Below, piece after piece: positions 1 through 11,674 of a stretch of DNA of 64,000 nt. The DNA is taken from assembly GCA_014281115.1 (NCBI GenBank), contig JACONQ010000019.1, positions 372,001 through 436,000 on the forward strand, read 5' to 3'. The notes beneath the pieces were generated by a model. That model had not been told where the DNA came from. It ran no database searches and worked only from the letters and a program-made list of their open reading frames with translations. Numbering within the stretch: position 1 is the first letter of the stretch; every line of letters starts with the position of its first letter. This DNA comes from Laburnicola sp. R22_1. Taxonomy: Eukaryota > Ascomycota > Dothideomycetes > Pleosporales > Didymosphaeriaceae. Both the position numbers and the translations under genes were made by a program.

Positions 1-457
1 GCAGCCTCTCCCGCCATCCCCAGTTTTTACCAGGGTGTGGCTCCCAACCGGTCCCAACGTTGGCACACAAAACGGGCATCCCGAAAAAGCTTGGGTTGGA
101 ATCTGCCTCTTCTCATCAAACTTCCACACACCGCTTGCTCTTACCACATGCAAGTGTGGTTCAGGGTCCACACTTCCACTTCATGTGGAGGACTCCAGTC
201 AAATTATCACCTCAATGACGTCGCTGAGTCCGTACCGTGGAACCGCTTCTTCGGATGCAACCTGCAGCTCCGACTGGGATGGCAGCAGTTGCGCCGAACA
301 TGGGGTCCTAGGGAAGGTTGGGCACGAGTAGATAAAGACCCTGACCCCCCTCAGATCTCAGCTCATCACGCCCGCGGTCTCAGTGATTGATCAGCATCGC
401 ATCGTGTGCAACTTTGATTATTCGTCTTGACTTGGACTGGCTGAATCCAGAAGCAAC
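1..457. other. 5' flank of the MFS transporter gene
   Basis: No supported gene. Short open frames on both strands lack family resemblance and splice structure. The segment runs directly into the start codon at 458 and probably holds the transporter promoter and leader. Confidence 0.5.
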
Positions 458-2201
458 ATGCCTTCCGACAAACCTTCCGAAGCCTCGATGGGCGGGAGGA
501 ACGACATCGCAAATGGATCAATACCAACCTTCATGGGCCTGTGCGACCGAAAACTTCGCCTGGCCGTGTCTGTCGTGGCCACGACCGGTTTCCTACTATT
601 TGGGTACGACCAAGGTGTCATGAGTGGTATCATCTCAGCCGACCCGTTTATGGAATACTTTCCTGAGACGCACGACAACGCTACATGGCAGGGCTTTGTG
701 ACGGCCATTTACGAAATCGGATGTCTTCTCGGAGCGATCGGTATTCTGATCTGGGGCGATGCCCTAGGTCGTCGTCGGTCCATGATGGGCGGTGCACTTG
801 TCATGATTCTCGGTGTTATCATCCAGGTTTCGGCCATCAAAGGGTCTAGCGCGACTGTGCAGTTCATCATCGGTCGTGTGGTTACTGGCGTGGGCAACGG
901 AATGAACACATCGACTATTCCCACGTATCAAGCCGAATGTTCCAGCTCCGCGAACCGTGGACTCTTGATCTGTATCGAGGGTGGAGTCATCGCTTTTGGT
1001 ACACTTATCGCGTACTGGGTGGACTACGGCTGTGCCAACGGCCCTGCGCAGTTCTCATGGCGGTACGTTTTCTTGACGACCATGTTTTACATTAGTCTAA
1101 CTTGACCAAGTTTCCCGATCGCCTTCCAAGTTGTCTTTGGGTTCGTTGTGCTCCTCGGACCTCTCTGGCTACCAGAGTCGCCTCGCTGGTTGCTCACCAA
1201 AGACCGAACGGATGAAGCCACCAAGGTCATTGCGGCACTTCGTGGTCTTCCTACGGATCACGAGGAGACTACGTTGCAAGTGAACATCATCGTGGACAGT
1301 ATCCGCGCCTCGGGCCACAAGGGCGGCATCACTCCGTTCAGTGCCCTTTTCTCTGGGGGCAAGACTCAACATTTCAGGCGTATGATGCTTGGCGTGTCAG
1401 CACAGATTTTCCAGCAGATTGGTGTATGTATGCTACGAGCGCCCAGGCTACATGAAACTAACAGACTAGGGCTGCAACGCTGTCATCTACTTCTTCCCCC
1501 TTCTCTTTGAGAACTCGATCGGCGAGACCAAGCAAATGTCCCTTCTTCTTGGTGGCGTCAACATGATCGTCTACAGCATCTTCGCTACCACGTCCTGGTT
1601 TATCATCGAGCGAACGGGCCGTCGTAAGCTTTTCCTGATTGGCACCGTGGGCCAATGCTTGTCCATGGTGCTAGTCTTTGCTTGTCTTATCCCCGGTACG
1701 GAAGCGGCAGCCAAGGGTGCTGCCGTCGGCTTCTTCACGTACATTGCGTTTTTCGGTGCAACATGGCTTCCGTTGCCATGGTTGTACCCGGCCGAAGTCA
1801 ACCCGCTCAAGACGCGTGCAAAGGCCAACGCCGTGTCGACATGCTCCAACTGGCTCTTCAACTTCACCGTGGTGATGCTTACGCCGATTATGCTGGACAA
1901 GATCACGTGGGGAACCTATCTCGTCTTCGCGTGCATCAACGCCAGCTTCTTCCCCGTCATCTACTTCTTCTACCCAGAGACGAAGAAGCGCAGCCTGGAA
2001 GAGATTGATCTCATCTTCGCCAAGGGTTTCCTCGAGAACATGACGTACGTGCGTGCAGCCAAGGAGCTGCCGATGCTGGACGACCGCGGCGTTGCGGAGA
2101 TGGCGCGCAACTACGGGTTTGTGGAGAGCGACGACGAGGAGGCACGGTTCGGCGAGAAGGGGGGCGAGCTCGCACAGAACACGAACGGGGTGATGGCGTA
2201 G
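458..2201 (+). CDS. MFS sugar transporter
   Basis: Three exons: 458-1062, 1111-1423, 1470-2201 (introns 48 and 46 bp), 549 aa. This is a 12-helix proton-coupled sugar permease of the major facilitator superfamily, expected at the plasma membrane. Visible family marks are the first helix followed by GYDQGVMSG, the loop motif DALGRRR, PESPRWLL in the central loop, QQIGGCNAVIYF at helix 7 (restored exactly by splicing intron 2), a second loop motif ERTGRRK, and PETKKRSLEEID after helix 12. The length is usual for fungal hexose/lactose/quinate-type permeases. The start at 458 gives the usual cytoplasmic N-terminus of about 30 residues before the first helix. The exact substrate cannot be read from sequence. 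It is followed by ATG101 on the same strand, 756 bp downstream, with no obvious functional link. Confidence 0.93.
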
Positions 2202-2957
2202 GTTTGGCAGGGAAAAGAGCGTGGGTTGGGAGGGTGATGGGGGAGTATAGCATAGTAAGATGCAGATTGCGGGTCGGGGGTGTTTGTCTTTTCCTATACC
2301 GAGGAAGAAGCTCGCTGTTCGCAGCTTGAGCACGGCTGGTGGTGGCACAGGTAGTTGGGTTTGCTCTTTTGGTGAATATACTACTAAGTATTATGTTCCA
2401 GTCAGCGTCCGCTTTCACGTGTGAGTCAGCAGTCAACGAGCCACGAATGCATGAATTGGTCAGCCCTACCAGCCAGCCACGCCGGCACATCAGCTGGGCG
2501 CGGACAGCGAGCGTCATGCGCGTGCTTGTCTCAGGACACGCGTCATCGGCGAGCGCAGAGGGACGGGCAGCATGGGATAGAGGATGTCGGGTCAAGAGGG
2601 CGTGATCGCTGCATACACTTGGCGGTTTCTGATGGCGTTTTGCGAAATTGTGCGTCGGCCGTTTCTCCGTCAAAAGCCTGATGAGCCCCGCCTACGCCGC
2701 CCAGAAGCAAAGCAGCGACTAGGCCGGCACCTTTCACTGTCTGCGCCGTCTGCACTACGTTGCAACATTCCCCATTCCCGAGCGCCATTCACAGCATTCG
2801 CACAACAAAACAGAACACGCATTCTCTGGCACCCTTTGGCAAGGGAGAAGGCGAGGGCCGCCCATCCGCTCGGAACCCGCCGCGGCTTTCTGGCGAAGGC
2901 GGGGTCCTCTCGCAGCACCTTCACGTCGCCCCCGGCCCACCGCGGGCAGATGCGAAC
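2202..2957. other. Intergenic, MFS transporter to ATG101
   Basis: No gene supported. It holds the 3' end of the transporter transcript and the promoter/leader of ATG101. The short open frames here on both strands show no recognisable domain. Confidence 0.5.
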
Positions 2958-3730
2958 ATGGAACCGAGACGGCGGCCAGAGTACCACCTGGACATCTTCG
3001 CCGACCTGGCCTGCGTCAAGGACGTCGTAAAAGGTGCCGTTGCCCCCCGCCGTCCGGCCCTGGTCGCCCGCCCTTGTCCGCTTCCTCGCGCGTCGGCTAT
3101 GTCGTAGCAGAAGTATTCACTGACCCACCTTCCAACAGCAATACTGCACACCATCTTCTTCCACAGATACTTCACCTCGATATCGCCCCTCACCCGCGAC
3201 CTGCTCGACCTCACGCTCCCCGCCATCGACGACGTCGACCTCGAGACCCTCATCGACCAGCGCACCATTGCGCTCGTGCGCGCCATCGAGAGCACCCACC
3301 AGCAGCGCGGGCGCGGCCAGCTCGTCGTCCAGTTCTTCGAAAAGCGCCGGCGAAAGACGTATTTCTTCGCCAAGGCCGACGAGGACGTGTGCTGGGAACA
3401 ATGGACGCTGGATGTCACGCTCGCGACGCCGCGCACAGAAACCGGTGCGTACTGTCCTTCCTGTCCACTCTCTCCAAGAGAGAGAAACAGCGTCTCAGAC
3501 ACTGACTGTTGTTTGTGGTTTTGATTGTAGATGTGCTCAAAGTGCGCCGCGCCATGACCAAGTCGCTCGAGAAGGCGGCCCACAAGATCATCGCCATCGT
3601 CAACCGCGACAAAGACCACATTCCGCCCATTACCACCACCGACGCGAACCCCTTCCCCTACCAGGTCGTCGTCAATCCCAAAGCTGCCCCCGATCCGAAT
3701 ACGTGGGGTCCGAGGATGGGCATCTTCTGA
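2958..3730 (+). CDS. ATG101: Autophagy-related protein 101 (HORMA)
   Basis: Three exons: 2958-3033, 3139-3444, 3531-3730 (introns 105 and 86 bp), 193 aa. ATG101 is a HORMA-fold subunit of the ATG1/ULK1 autophagy-initiation complex and partners ATG13. It occurs in filamentous fungi and animals but is missing from Saccharomyces. The N-terminus starts MEPRRRPEY. The spliced join gives a run ending ILHTIFFHRYFTS, followed by LTLPAIDD, the conserved FFEKRRRKTYFF, WEQWTLDVTLATPRTET, and the C-terminal HIPPITTTDANPFPYQ with NPKAAPD before the tryptophan-containing tail. Both joins are phase-consistent and restore conserved residues. Full length for the family. It lies head-to-tail after the MFS gene. 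Confidence 0.95.
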
Positions 3731-6140
3731 AACGTAGCCTCTACTGGGCGCGGGGTGAGCGGGCGGGGTAAGCCGGAAGCATGACCATTGTATATAGGTT
3801 GGTTGGGGGAGGCATGCACGCGTTGCCGAGGGGAACGCAGTCACGAGACGCACTCAGCGGGCACTCTTGTCAAAAGTGAGATTTGGCTATACGGTAGTAA
3901 AACAAAAAAGAGGCGGAAAAGCAAAGCATCATCAAAAGCGCATTCGGAGCACAGGAACAGGCACCCCCGGCCGCTATAATGCGAGTTGGAGCAAGACGAC
4001 GACTACACGAGCGAGGGTTGGCCTTTTTTTTTTACTCCTTTGACGGAATACCCACCACATTCCGTTTCACATTTCCTACCCCTACCCCCTTTTCGTCCCC
4101 CATCCGCCGCTGAGAAAATACATCGTTGAGTGGGAGGGAGCTGTGGAGTGTTTGTCCGAGGGTCGGGCAGCTGAAAGAGAAGGTCACGATGGAAGAACGA
4201 AGGTGTCGTGTATGTTGGTTTGAAGCGGAAAGGTTTGCTTGGGAAAGAAGAAGGAAGGATGAGGTTGGAGTTGGATGAGTTGGTATGGGTTGATATGAGA
4301 TGGGTTGAGTTGAGATGATGTGAGATGTAGTTAGTTACACGAGATACCCCCTTGCCCAAATGATATTTATGTTCTGGTTTTTTTTTCATGAAGTAAATAA
4401 ATGAAAACGCTCTTTTTGTTTTACTAAGCGGGGGGCTCTGCTTTTTTTATCATGTTATTTGAGATGAATGCCTTTGTCCTTCTACCCCTAGGTAGTTAAT
4501 TTAACGCCACATAAATGAAAAGTGTACACTTATGCTTGTTGGGAGGAAGTTGTATGTAATGTAGCTTTTGCGTGCCCTTTTGTTTGGGTGCTACACGTGC
4601 GTGGGCGTACGTACGTACAATCTGAACTGATAGCAAATCAAATCCGCCCGTGTACGGTACGGTGTTAGCACAAGTTACAACCCAGCCCGTGACTGCACTT
4701 CCCACTTCTCTATGCCATGCCATGTCATCCCGTTATCTTGACATCAGCCAGGCCACGCATTTACTTAAACGAATCGAATATATTTTATTGGATTTAGATT
4801 TTGTGCGTGCGTATGTTCTTACGCTACATCTTTTTCTTTTCCTTTTCTCTTTCTCTTCTGTCCATCGATATTAGATATTAGATATTAGATATAGAATTAG
4901 AATGTGGAATGTGGAATGTACTAGATGAAAGCTTATATGCTTTTGTAAGATACGTTAAGTAAGGGAGTAAGTAAATAGGTAGTTAATTGAGTAACTAAGT
5001 AAGTAGGTAGGTAGATTACGAAATCCATAGGGATGGATGTAGGCTATACAGCTTCTTCCATGATTATCATACGCGCAGGGCATGTTATCGTAATGCTGTG
5101 ACTCTCTTGGTGTATTGGATGGATAATCGTATCGTAGAGCTAGTATAGGCTTTTCCTGTCTTACTTGCGTCTTGTCTGCTGGCTTCCGTTTTTGCACTGC
5201 GCTGGTTGCTTGGGGAAAAGTAGGTGTTGGGGTGGGGGGAGATGGGTGTTCTGTTGTTCTGGTGAGTAAGAATATAAGGACTGTGTGTAGTAGATGGATA
5301 GATGAGACGGGTTAGTCGTGGTTGTTTTATTGTGCAAAAGTCGGTTCTCTTACTTGTGGTTTTTGGCTGCTGCCTTTTCTTTGCTGGTGCCTTGCCTTGC
5401 CCTGGGGCGGATAGTGTGTGTTTGCAAGTAGGTACGAGTTATTGTGGGTAAGTCTACAAGGAGTGCCATGTATTAGATAGGATAAGATAATAGAATAGTA
5501 GTGATTAGTGATGGCAGGTAGGTACGTGTTTTCCCTCACCTACGCCTCACTGCTGCCTTTTCTCTCTGGTGCCTTTGAGATAATAGGCTATGTTTAGGCT
5601 GGGGTGTTATTGTGCGTTTAAAAACCTCTAGGTAGAATAGTCAAGTATTACAATAGGTAGCTTGGACAATAGATGAATAGCACAATAGAGCTGGCGATTT
5701 GGGGAGACCACCCTAGGGGTGTATAAGATAGTCTTGCGCACCCCACATCCTTCTCCTTTTCCATCTTCGCCTCATCGACTCATCAGCTGCTGACGCTACT
5801 ACAGAGCGAATAGGATCACTCTCGACTACCACGGCTTTACTTCGATTCCAGATCCCGATACCATACTCTACCCACTCATACCTCCCAAAGACCTACCTCG
5901 AAGCTCTTTGTCCTGTCTCAACTGACATCCGACCAGGACAGCCTACTTTTCAAGTTGCAATACTTGGACGACCTCGAGATTTACGTCGAGGGATTTCAAA
6001 CCTTGCTCCCAGGCTGACGAATAAAGCAGACAGTGTCTTAATCTCCTTCCTCCGACTCCAACGCTCACCTATCTGCGCGACCCACCTTCAAACGTTCTGA
6101 GCCGACACACGAAAACAGCTCCCACCAACCACCCCTTAAC
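3731..6140. other. Gene-poor interval with simple repeats
   Basis: No gene supported over 2.4 kb. It is AT-richer than the flanks, with poly-T/poly-A runs, GTAG-like tetranucleotide tracts near 4960-5015 and a heptanucleotide tandem repeat at 4867-4893. The last 400 bp, from about 5700, are pyrimidine-rich and look like the promoter and leader of the kinase-like gene at 6141. A roughly 50 bp segment at 4410-4460 resembles one at 24491-24537. Confidence 0.5.
4867..4893. repeat. GATATTA tandem repeat
   Basis: Nearly four head-to-tail copies of the heptamer GATATTA, followed at about 4898-4920 by a short tandem of AATGTGG. A local microsatellite in a gene-free stretch. Confidence 0.8.
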
Positions 6141-6947
6141 ATGTCCCAATCCCCCTCGCTAATCGGCCACCTCGCCCCCACAGGCCGCTTCAACGCCGGC
6201 CTCGAACTCTGGCACTCGCACACCACGCACACGCACCTCGTAAAAAAACTGCTCCGCCCCACCGACCCCCTCCCGACCGCCGAGCGCGAGAAAGACATCC
6301 TCCTCCAACTCCTGCCCTTCCCCTACATCAACACCCTCCTCGGCTGGAACTTCCAGCCCACCCGCCACTCCTTCCACCTCGCCTACTGCTCCAAGGGCTC
6401 CCTAATGGGCATGCTAAAGACACACATACGGCACGGCACTTGCTTCCCGGAGAGCTTTGTCCGCCATGTGTTTTTCTCTCTTGTGGAGGCGGTGGCGTTT
6501 ATGCAGTATGGGCCGCACCACGGGCGCGACTGGATTCCGGTATTCCACCGGGATTTGCACCCGGGGAATGTCTTTATCGATGGGGGGCACCGGGTGGGCG
6601 ATGTGCTGCGCGTGGTTGTGGGGGATTTTGGCGCTGCGGTGAGGGGGGGTGATGCTGAGGGGAGGGGTATGCATCCGAGGGCGGATCTTTATCATGTGGG
6701 TCTTTTGATTGTGGGCATGTGTCGGTTGACGCTGGATCCGGGGAGGGAGGGCTGGTGTCGCGCTGAACAGCCGGTGGGCGGATATTATAGCAGGGATTTG
6801 AATTATTTGGTGAGGGAGTGCTTGTGGAGGGATCCGGGGAGGAGGATGGGGATTACGGAACTGGGGGGGAGGTTGGAGCGTGGGTATGAGAGGAATGACA
6901 GGATGAATGCTGCGTTGTTGTTTCCGACGGTGCGGGTGTATCGGTAG
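6141..6947 (+). CDS. Small protein-kinase-like protein
   Basis: Single exon, 268 aa. It has the core of a eukaryotic protein kinase: a candidate beta-3 lysine in LVKKLL (K35/K36), the catalytic loop HRDLHPGN (D139, N143), the Mg-binding DFG (D162) and a helix-F aspartate in RADLYHVG (D182). The usual lysine two residues after the HRD aspartate is histidine, as in some other fungal kinases. No clean glycine-rich GxGxxG loop is visible at the N-terminus, so the N-lobe is short. It could be an active minimal kinase or a kinase-like regulator; the substrate is unknown. The coding strand switches from C-rich (first 110 codons) to strongly G-rich (rest), unlike the conserved neighbours. Confidence 0.75.
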   Translation: MSQSPSLIGHLAPTGRFNAGLELWHSHTTHTHLVKKLLRPTDPLPTAEREKDILLQLLPFPYINTLLGWNFQPTRHSFHLAYCSKGSLMGMLKTHIRHGTCFPESFVRHVFFSLVEAVAFMQYGPHHGRDWIPVFHRDLHPGNVFIDGGHRVGDVLRVVVGDFGAAVRGGDAEGRGMHPRADLYHVGLLIVGMCRLTLDPGREGWCRAEQPVGGYYSRDLNYLVRECLWRDPGRRMGITELGGRLERGYERNDRMNAALLFPTVRVYR

Positions 6948-7397
6948 GTGCGGTGGGGTTAGGGGGTGGATGGTGAAGTGTTTGGGGAGATGGAGCTCTT
7001 GCTGGAGGTATTACCTTACTAGGGACTACGGTGATGTCCTTGGTGTGCTTGGGATGGATAGCGTGGATGTAATATAGTATATAGTATATATGTTTCTTGG
7101 TTTCTATATCAGTATTCCCTGTGTTCATGCGTGGCTTGGTGTTATTGAATGATGCTGACATTGTAAGCTATAGCTTGGACTAAGTTCATGGATACAAGAG
7201 GTCCTAATGATACTCAGGGAATTGACGAATAGTGAGGAATCGTGGTAAAAAAGAGGAGGACTTCGATCATCGTAGCTGAGTGGTTGATTCCCACTAACCA
7301 CATGTAGTAAGCCTTCTTGCGACTCACTACTTCAACACCATCGCCAACAAAGTAAACCCAACACACCAAATGCTACCATCTCCCCTCCCACCCAACC
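6948..7397. other. Intergenic, kinase-like gene to 2EXR gene
   Basis: No gene supported. Short TATA-like runs (about 7075-7090) and the flank of the next gene. A tRNA-like patch near 7275-7310 was considered and rejected. Confidence 0.5.
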
Positions 7398-8263
7398 ATG
7401 CCAAACCATCCCCACAAGCAAACCAAAGTCAAAACAACCTGGGACGCACCTTCAGATTCCTCCTCCTCCTCCTCACCCCCATCCCCATCCCCATCCCCCC
7501 TCCTCAACCTCCCCCTCGAACTCCGCCTCAAAATCTACACCCACACATGCCTCCCCCTCCTTACCACCCACCTCCACCTCCCATACCCCCATCCCCCTGT
7601 CCCCCCCTCCCACCTCACCATCCTCCACACCCACTCCTCCAACCCCGCCCTCCTCGCCACAAACCACCAACTCCACCACGAAATTACCACTCTCCTCCAC
7701 CTCGACACTCTACGCCAACATCCCCTCCGCCTCATCAGCGACGCAAGCTGCCTCGACCACCCCACCTTCAAAGGCGTGCTGCAATGCGCTCCCCCGAAGC
7801 GGCACGTGCCCTGGAAACCGCGATATAGTGGGTAGTCTAGGTCTCCAAGGCCCATCATCGACGATGAAAAGCCATGAGGACCTCCACGCTGTTTTAGACA
7901 GCCTGAGAACTACTACTACTCCTCCTCCTCCTAGCAGGCACAGAAAGCGACCCGCAAATGCGCTTCCAAGATGAAAACTACGGCCTGAGGTACCCCTCGC
8001 GCCGAAGGTATTGGTCCGGCTTGCAGTATGATTGTCCGCGGTTTGATAAGTGGGCGCTGATGATGAGTAGGCGGACGGACATTAAGGGGTCCGTGGAGGT
8101 GTGCGTTAGCCCGTTGTTGCTGGAGGGAATGGCGCTGGAGAGGTGGGAGGAGGAGCGGCCGCTTGGGGAGCCGTTGAGGAGGGGGAAGGTTAGGAGGTGC
8201 AAGGGGGAGGTTGTGGGGAGGGAGGAGTGGAAGAGAGATTGGGCGGAGGGAGTTCGGGGATAA
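7398..8263 (+). CDS. 2EXR/F-box-like fungal protein
   Basis: Two-exon model: 7398-7827 and about 7935-8263 (donor GTGGGT at 7828, acceptor CTCCTAG at 7934), about 252 aa. Near residue 36 it carries LNLPLELRLKIY, the leucine-rich N-terminal signature of the large fungal 2EXR/F-box-like group. The rest is poorly conserved. A Ser/Pro-rich stretch precedes the motif. The second exon contributes a Tyr/Arg/Trp-rich segment (MRFQDENYG onward) and ends in a charged tail. The intron is inferred from frame continuity after a pyrimidine-rich tract, so its borders are less certain than elsewhere. Function unknown; such proteins are often guessed to be ubiquitin-ligase adaptors but are rarely tested. Coding-strand skew flips from C-rich in exon 1 to G-rich in exon 2. 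Confidence 0.6.
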
Positions 8264-8978
8264 GCCAAGACGCTGTTCGGACGCGGGTGGGTTGGCTGTG
8301 TATGAGCATGTGAAGAGAGACTTCGGATGGGGAAGTCGTTCGAGGAACGAACGGGTTTGTGGCACGAAAATGCTAAGCAAAGAAATGGGTACTGCGCTTA
8401 CATCGCGTGTCCTAGGGTAACACGATTGCACATATCCCCCTCTTCCAATGTTCAAGCTGCATATGCATGTCTTGTTAGCACGTGTTATCCCTCTGTATTT
8501 TGTGAGAACTCGAACTATTTCAGAATCTCTCAACAACGCAGCTCATTCAATATCTTATTAGCTCATCACTACCACACAGCGCGCAGACTCAACCCAAGAA
8601 TCCTCAATCTCTCCATTCTCCCCACATCAGCAACCATCTCCCATCATGCACTCTCGTATATAATATAGTACAACTACAGTATTGGTAATAGGGCGTCCGA
8701 AGCTCGAAGAATCTCAGGGAGCTTCGCCCCTTTGGACATGCGAAATGCCCAAGTCCCATGCATTATTTTTCCGGTCCGGGTCGTACTCCCAACCACGTCC
8801 CAATCGACGTATAAAGTCTCTTTGATACAAGAAGAGTAAAGATCACCCTCCCGCCCTGTCCATTCGTGCCATAGCAATTCCGTAACCATTCCATATGCTC
8901 GTGCACCGTGTAGGGTATTGAGGGTAAAAATGCAGCAAATGCGGTTCTCCAGCAGTATGAATGCTTCATCGCTCAGAG
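8264..8978. other. Intergenic between convergent genes
   Basis: No gene supported. Lies between the 3' ends of the 2EXR-like gene (+) and striatin (-), so it should hold both terminators. Short open frames here have no family resemblance. Confidence 0.5.
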
Positions 8979-11674
8979 TCATCTAGCGAAGACCTTGACG
9001 ACCCCGTCACCACCCGCGGAAACGACCAAGCGGCCGTCCTGACTCCAGACTACGCTACAGACACCTTCACCACGCATGATGCGGTGAGCAGTGATCTCTT
9101 GGGTGCAGATTCGCTTGTCGAGGGACCAGAAGCGGATCGAGGCGTCATGGCCAGCTGATACAGCTTCGCGACCATCTTTGCTAATGGAAAGAGATGAGAT
9201 AGCGGAGGGGTGGGCGAGCATGCTGTATGTGCATTGACCTGAGAATTTGTTAGCGCACCGATGATAGAAGGTAGAGGAATGGCACCCACCAGAGTTGGCA
9301 TCGTAGAATCTGATGAACTGGTCCTCGTGTCCGCTAATAATGACACCCTCTACACCGCCACCACTACCCGACCCAGTTGGGCCGTGGACAGCCTCTTCGT
9401 CTGACCCACGGCCGGAATCTTGCGAAGACATGCCCTCTATGCTTTGCGAAGCAGAGACCACGGACGTGATACCTGTGGCGGGCGAGCCGTCGTAAGTCTC
9501 ACCGCTTGCCATTCCGATTAACTCTTCGCCGGTGCGGGTGTCGTAGACCAGGATCGAAGCGTCCGAGAAGGACACAACGAAGTTCTCCCCGTTCGGAGAT
9601 AGGTGGCTTATGCAGGTAGGTGAAGGATGCGTTGCTCGCTGAATGGTGTGCACTAGCATGTAGTGGAATGGCGTTGAGGAGGGGATGCTTGGCTGTGGGG
9701 ACGAGGGGTAGTTCGAGCCGGAAGTAACAGAGTGTCTTCGACTTCCTCCAACACCGCGGCGGGAGCCCGACTGAGGCGAGACAAGCTGCGGCGGAGCGCT
9801 TACGGCCCAGATCTTGATGGTGCCATCCGCCGAACCTGACGCAAGCAATACGCGGTCGGGGCCGCCGTGGTTGCTGGAATCTGCGCCAAACACAGCGTGA
9901 CAAGTCGCTGGAAGTACACACACAGTCCAGACGGCGTCTGTATGCCCGTCAAGGGTAGCCTTTGGATCTACACGGCCCCTCTCCCATACACGAATGGTAG
10001 CGTCTTGCCCTCCAGAAAATATCCATCCATCACCGGATACCCTGCCACCTGTTGCAAATGACGCTGACGAGGGGCATGCCGCCAAAGAAGTTACGATTCC
10101 GTCATGACCGCGGTGTGACCAGTAAGGAGCAATATCCAGATCATTGTTCATACTGTGCTGGTTGGCATAGCTTGCTGGAATTATCCATCTCTTGATCATG
10201 CCATCATCGCCGGCGGTGCATATCTCAGGCTCGGTGGGACTACCACCTCCAGTGAAGATGACAGAACGTACGACATCCAGATGGCCCCGAAGAGCGAATC
10301 GAACTTTGAAGTTTTGCGGATCGGAGCGGGTGGTCTGGCTAGCCGGTTCTCGCGTGTCGCCCTGACTCGTTCGCCTTCGGTGTAGCTCTAAACTTGTCTT
10401 GCGCTTTCCATGGCGCGGGGGTGATTTCGCGGGAATGTTGTTCGCGCTTGGGAAGGATTCGGTGTCTGGCCTCCGTGGCAGCGACACTTCCTGGGGTATC
10501 TCTGTAATCGGTTCTTCGAAATTCCAGCTCTCCGGATCTTCCGCTGATACCTGTGTGGCACTTGAACCCCCCTCTTCCCGACTAGGTATCTGTCTCCCCT
10601 GGGCATCAAACGTGTGCGTGACCTTCTCCACCTGTTCCTCGGGCACAGAGACAAAATTCTGGACCGGTTGCTGTTGTTGTTGCTGCTGCTGTTGCGCGGG
10701 GAAGTCGGACGGTGGGCCTGAATGTTGGGTTAGAGGTATCTGATTTTGAGGTTCACGAGTCATCTGCGGGGCCTGATGGAATTGCTGGGGCTGATAAGGG
10801 TGATTGTACATGTCTGCAGAGTTAGAAATATTAGGCGGCTGGTGGTTGGGCATAACCATGTTCGGCATGGTAGGTAACTGAGACTGCATCTTTTGCCGGT
10901 GCTGCTGATGATACATGTCCTCGTTCGAAGCCTGACCGTGATTCAGAAAGGCGGAGCTATTTTCCAAGCTGTGGAGACCGGGCTGGGAGGCAGGCTGAGC
11001 AGGCGGTGTTAGAAGATAGGTGATCTCTTCGACACATTTCGTGAGGTACATCTTCGACTTCTCGCGCAAGCTGTCCTGTTCCGCTTCGGCATGCTCTGAA
11101 AGATCTGGATCGCCATCGAGGAAGGAGTTGCGGGGCTTGTTCTGGGCTGGATCACAACAGTCAGCTCGGCCCGAGGAGAGGGGGTAGGGCAATGAGAATT
11201 GTTGCCGAACGCTTTACAGGGCCCGTACCACTCTTTGCAGGCGCTTTCCCCTTGTCCTTCTTCTCTTCTGCGGTCGATTGGGCATCTGCGCCCGCGGCGC
11301 CGGCCTTGTTCTTCGCCCGCTCGTTCATCAATGCCTGCTCGAGCATGCGTATGTGCTTGTTCAGCTGGTCGTTCAGCTTCTTAGCACTCCGGACTTCGCC
11401 CTCCTGCTTCGCGATTTTCGCCTTCATCTCTGCGCGCTCGATGTCCCAGGCGTTTCTCGCGCGCTCGTGGCTGTGCCACTCCAGCTGCAGGAAGCGCATA
11501 ACTCCTGTGGGTGCCGTCAGTGACCGTCCTACTCACGAGAAGCCTGCGACCGTGGGCGGCCATGCAGCGAGAGCCCTTACCCTGCAGCGTGTACTCGGTC
11601 CCTGTCGGAGCAACTCCGTCGCCTCCGCCGGCGGCGCCGCCCGGGTTCATGGCCGAGGGCGACTGCCATGCCAT
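8979..11674 (-). CDS. PRO11: Striatin (STRIPAK scaffold, WD40)
   Basis: Four exons on the minus strand: 11674-11581, 11504-11229, 11146-9290, 9238-8979 (introns 76, 82 and 51 bp), 828 aa. Striatin is the PP2A regulatory subunit and scaffold of the STRIPAK complex, which in filamentous fungi controls hyphal fusion and fruiting-body development (Sordaria PRO11, Aspergillus StrA). The N-terminus has the caveolin-binding-like YTLQGVMRFLQLEW, restored by splicing intron 1, and a long coiled coil. The middle is low-complexity Gln/Pro-rich with a polyglutamine run encoded at about 10672-10695. The C-terminal half has WD40 repeats, starting near VRFALRGHLDVVRSV and ending DGVVKVFAR. The last intron is 51 bp, a multiple of three and free of stops. 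The gene diverges from H2A.Z. Confidence 0.94.

Noticed and set aside
1..390. Overlapping forward frames at the window start
   Set aside because: No conserved domain or splice structure; lies in the promoter region of the MFS gene.
7265..7315. tRNA-like patch with A-box-like TAGCTGAGTGGTT and a B-box-like GGTTGATTCCC
   Set aside because: The two boxes overlap instead of lying 30-60 bp apart and no acceptor stem can be paired.
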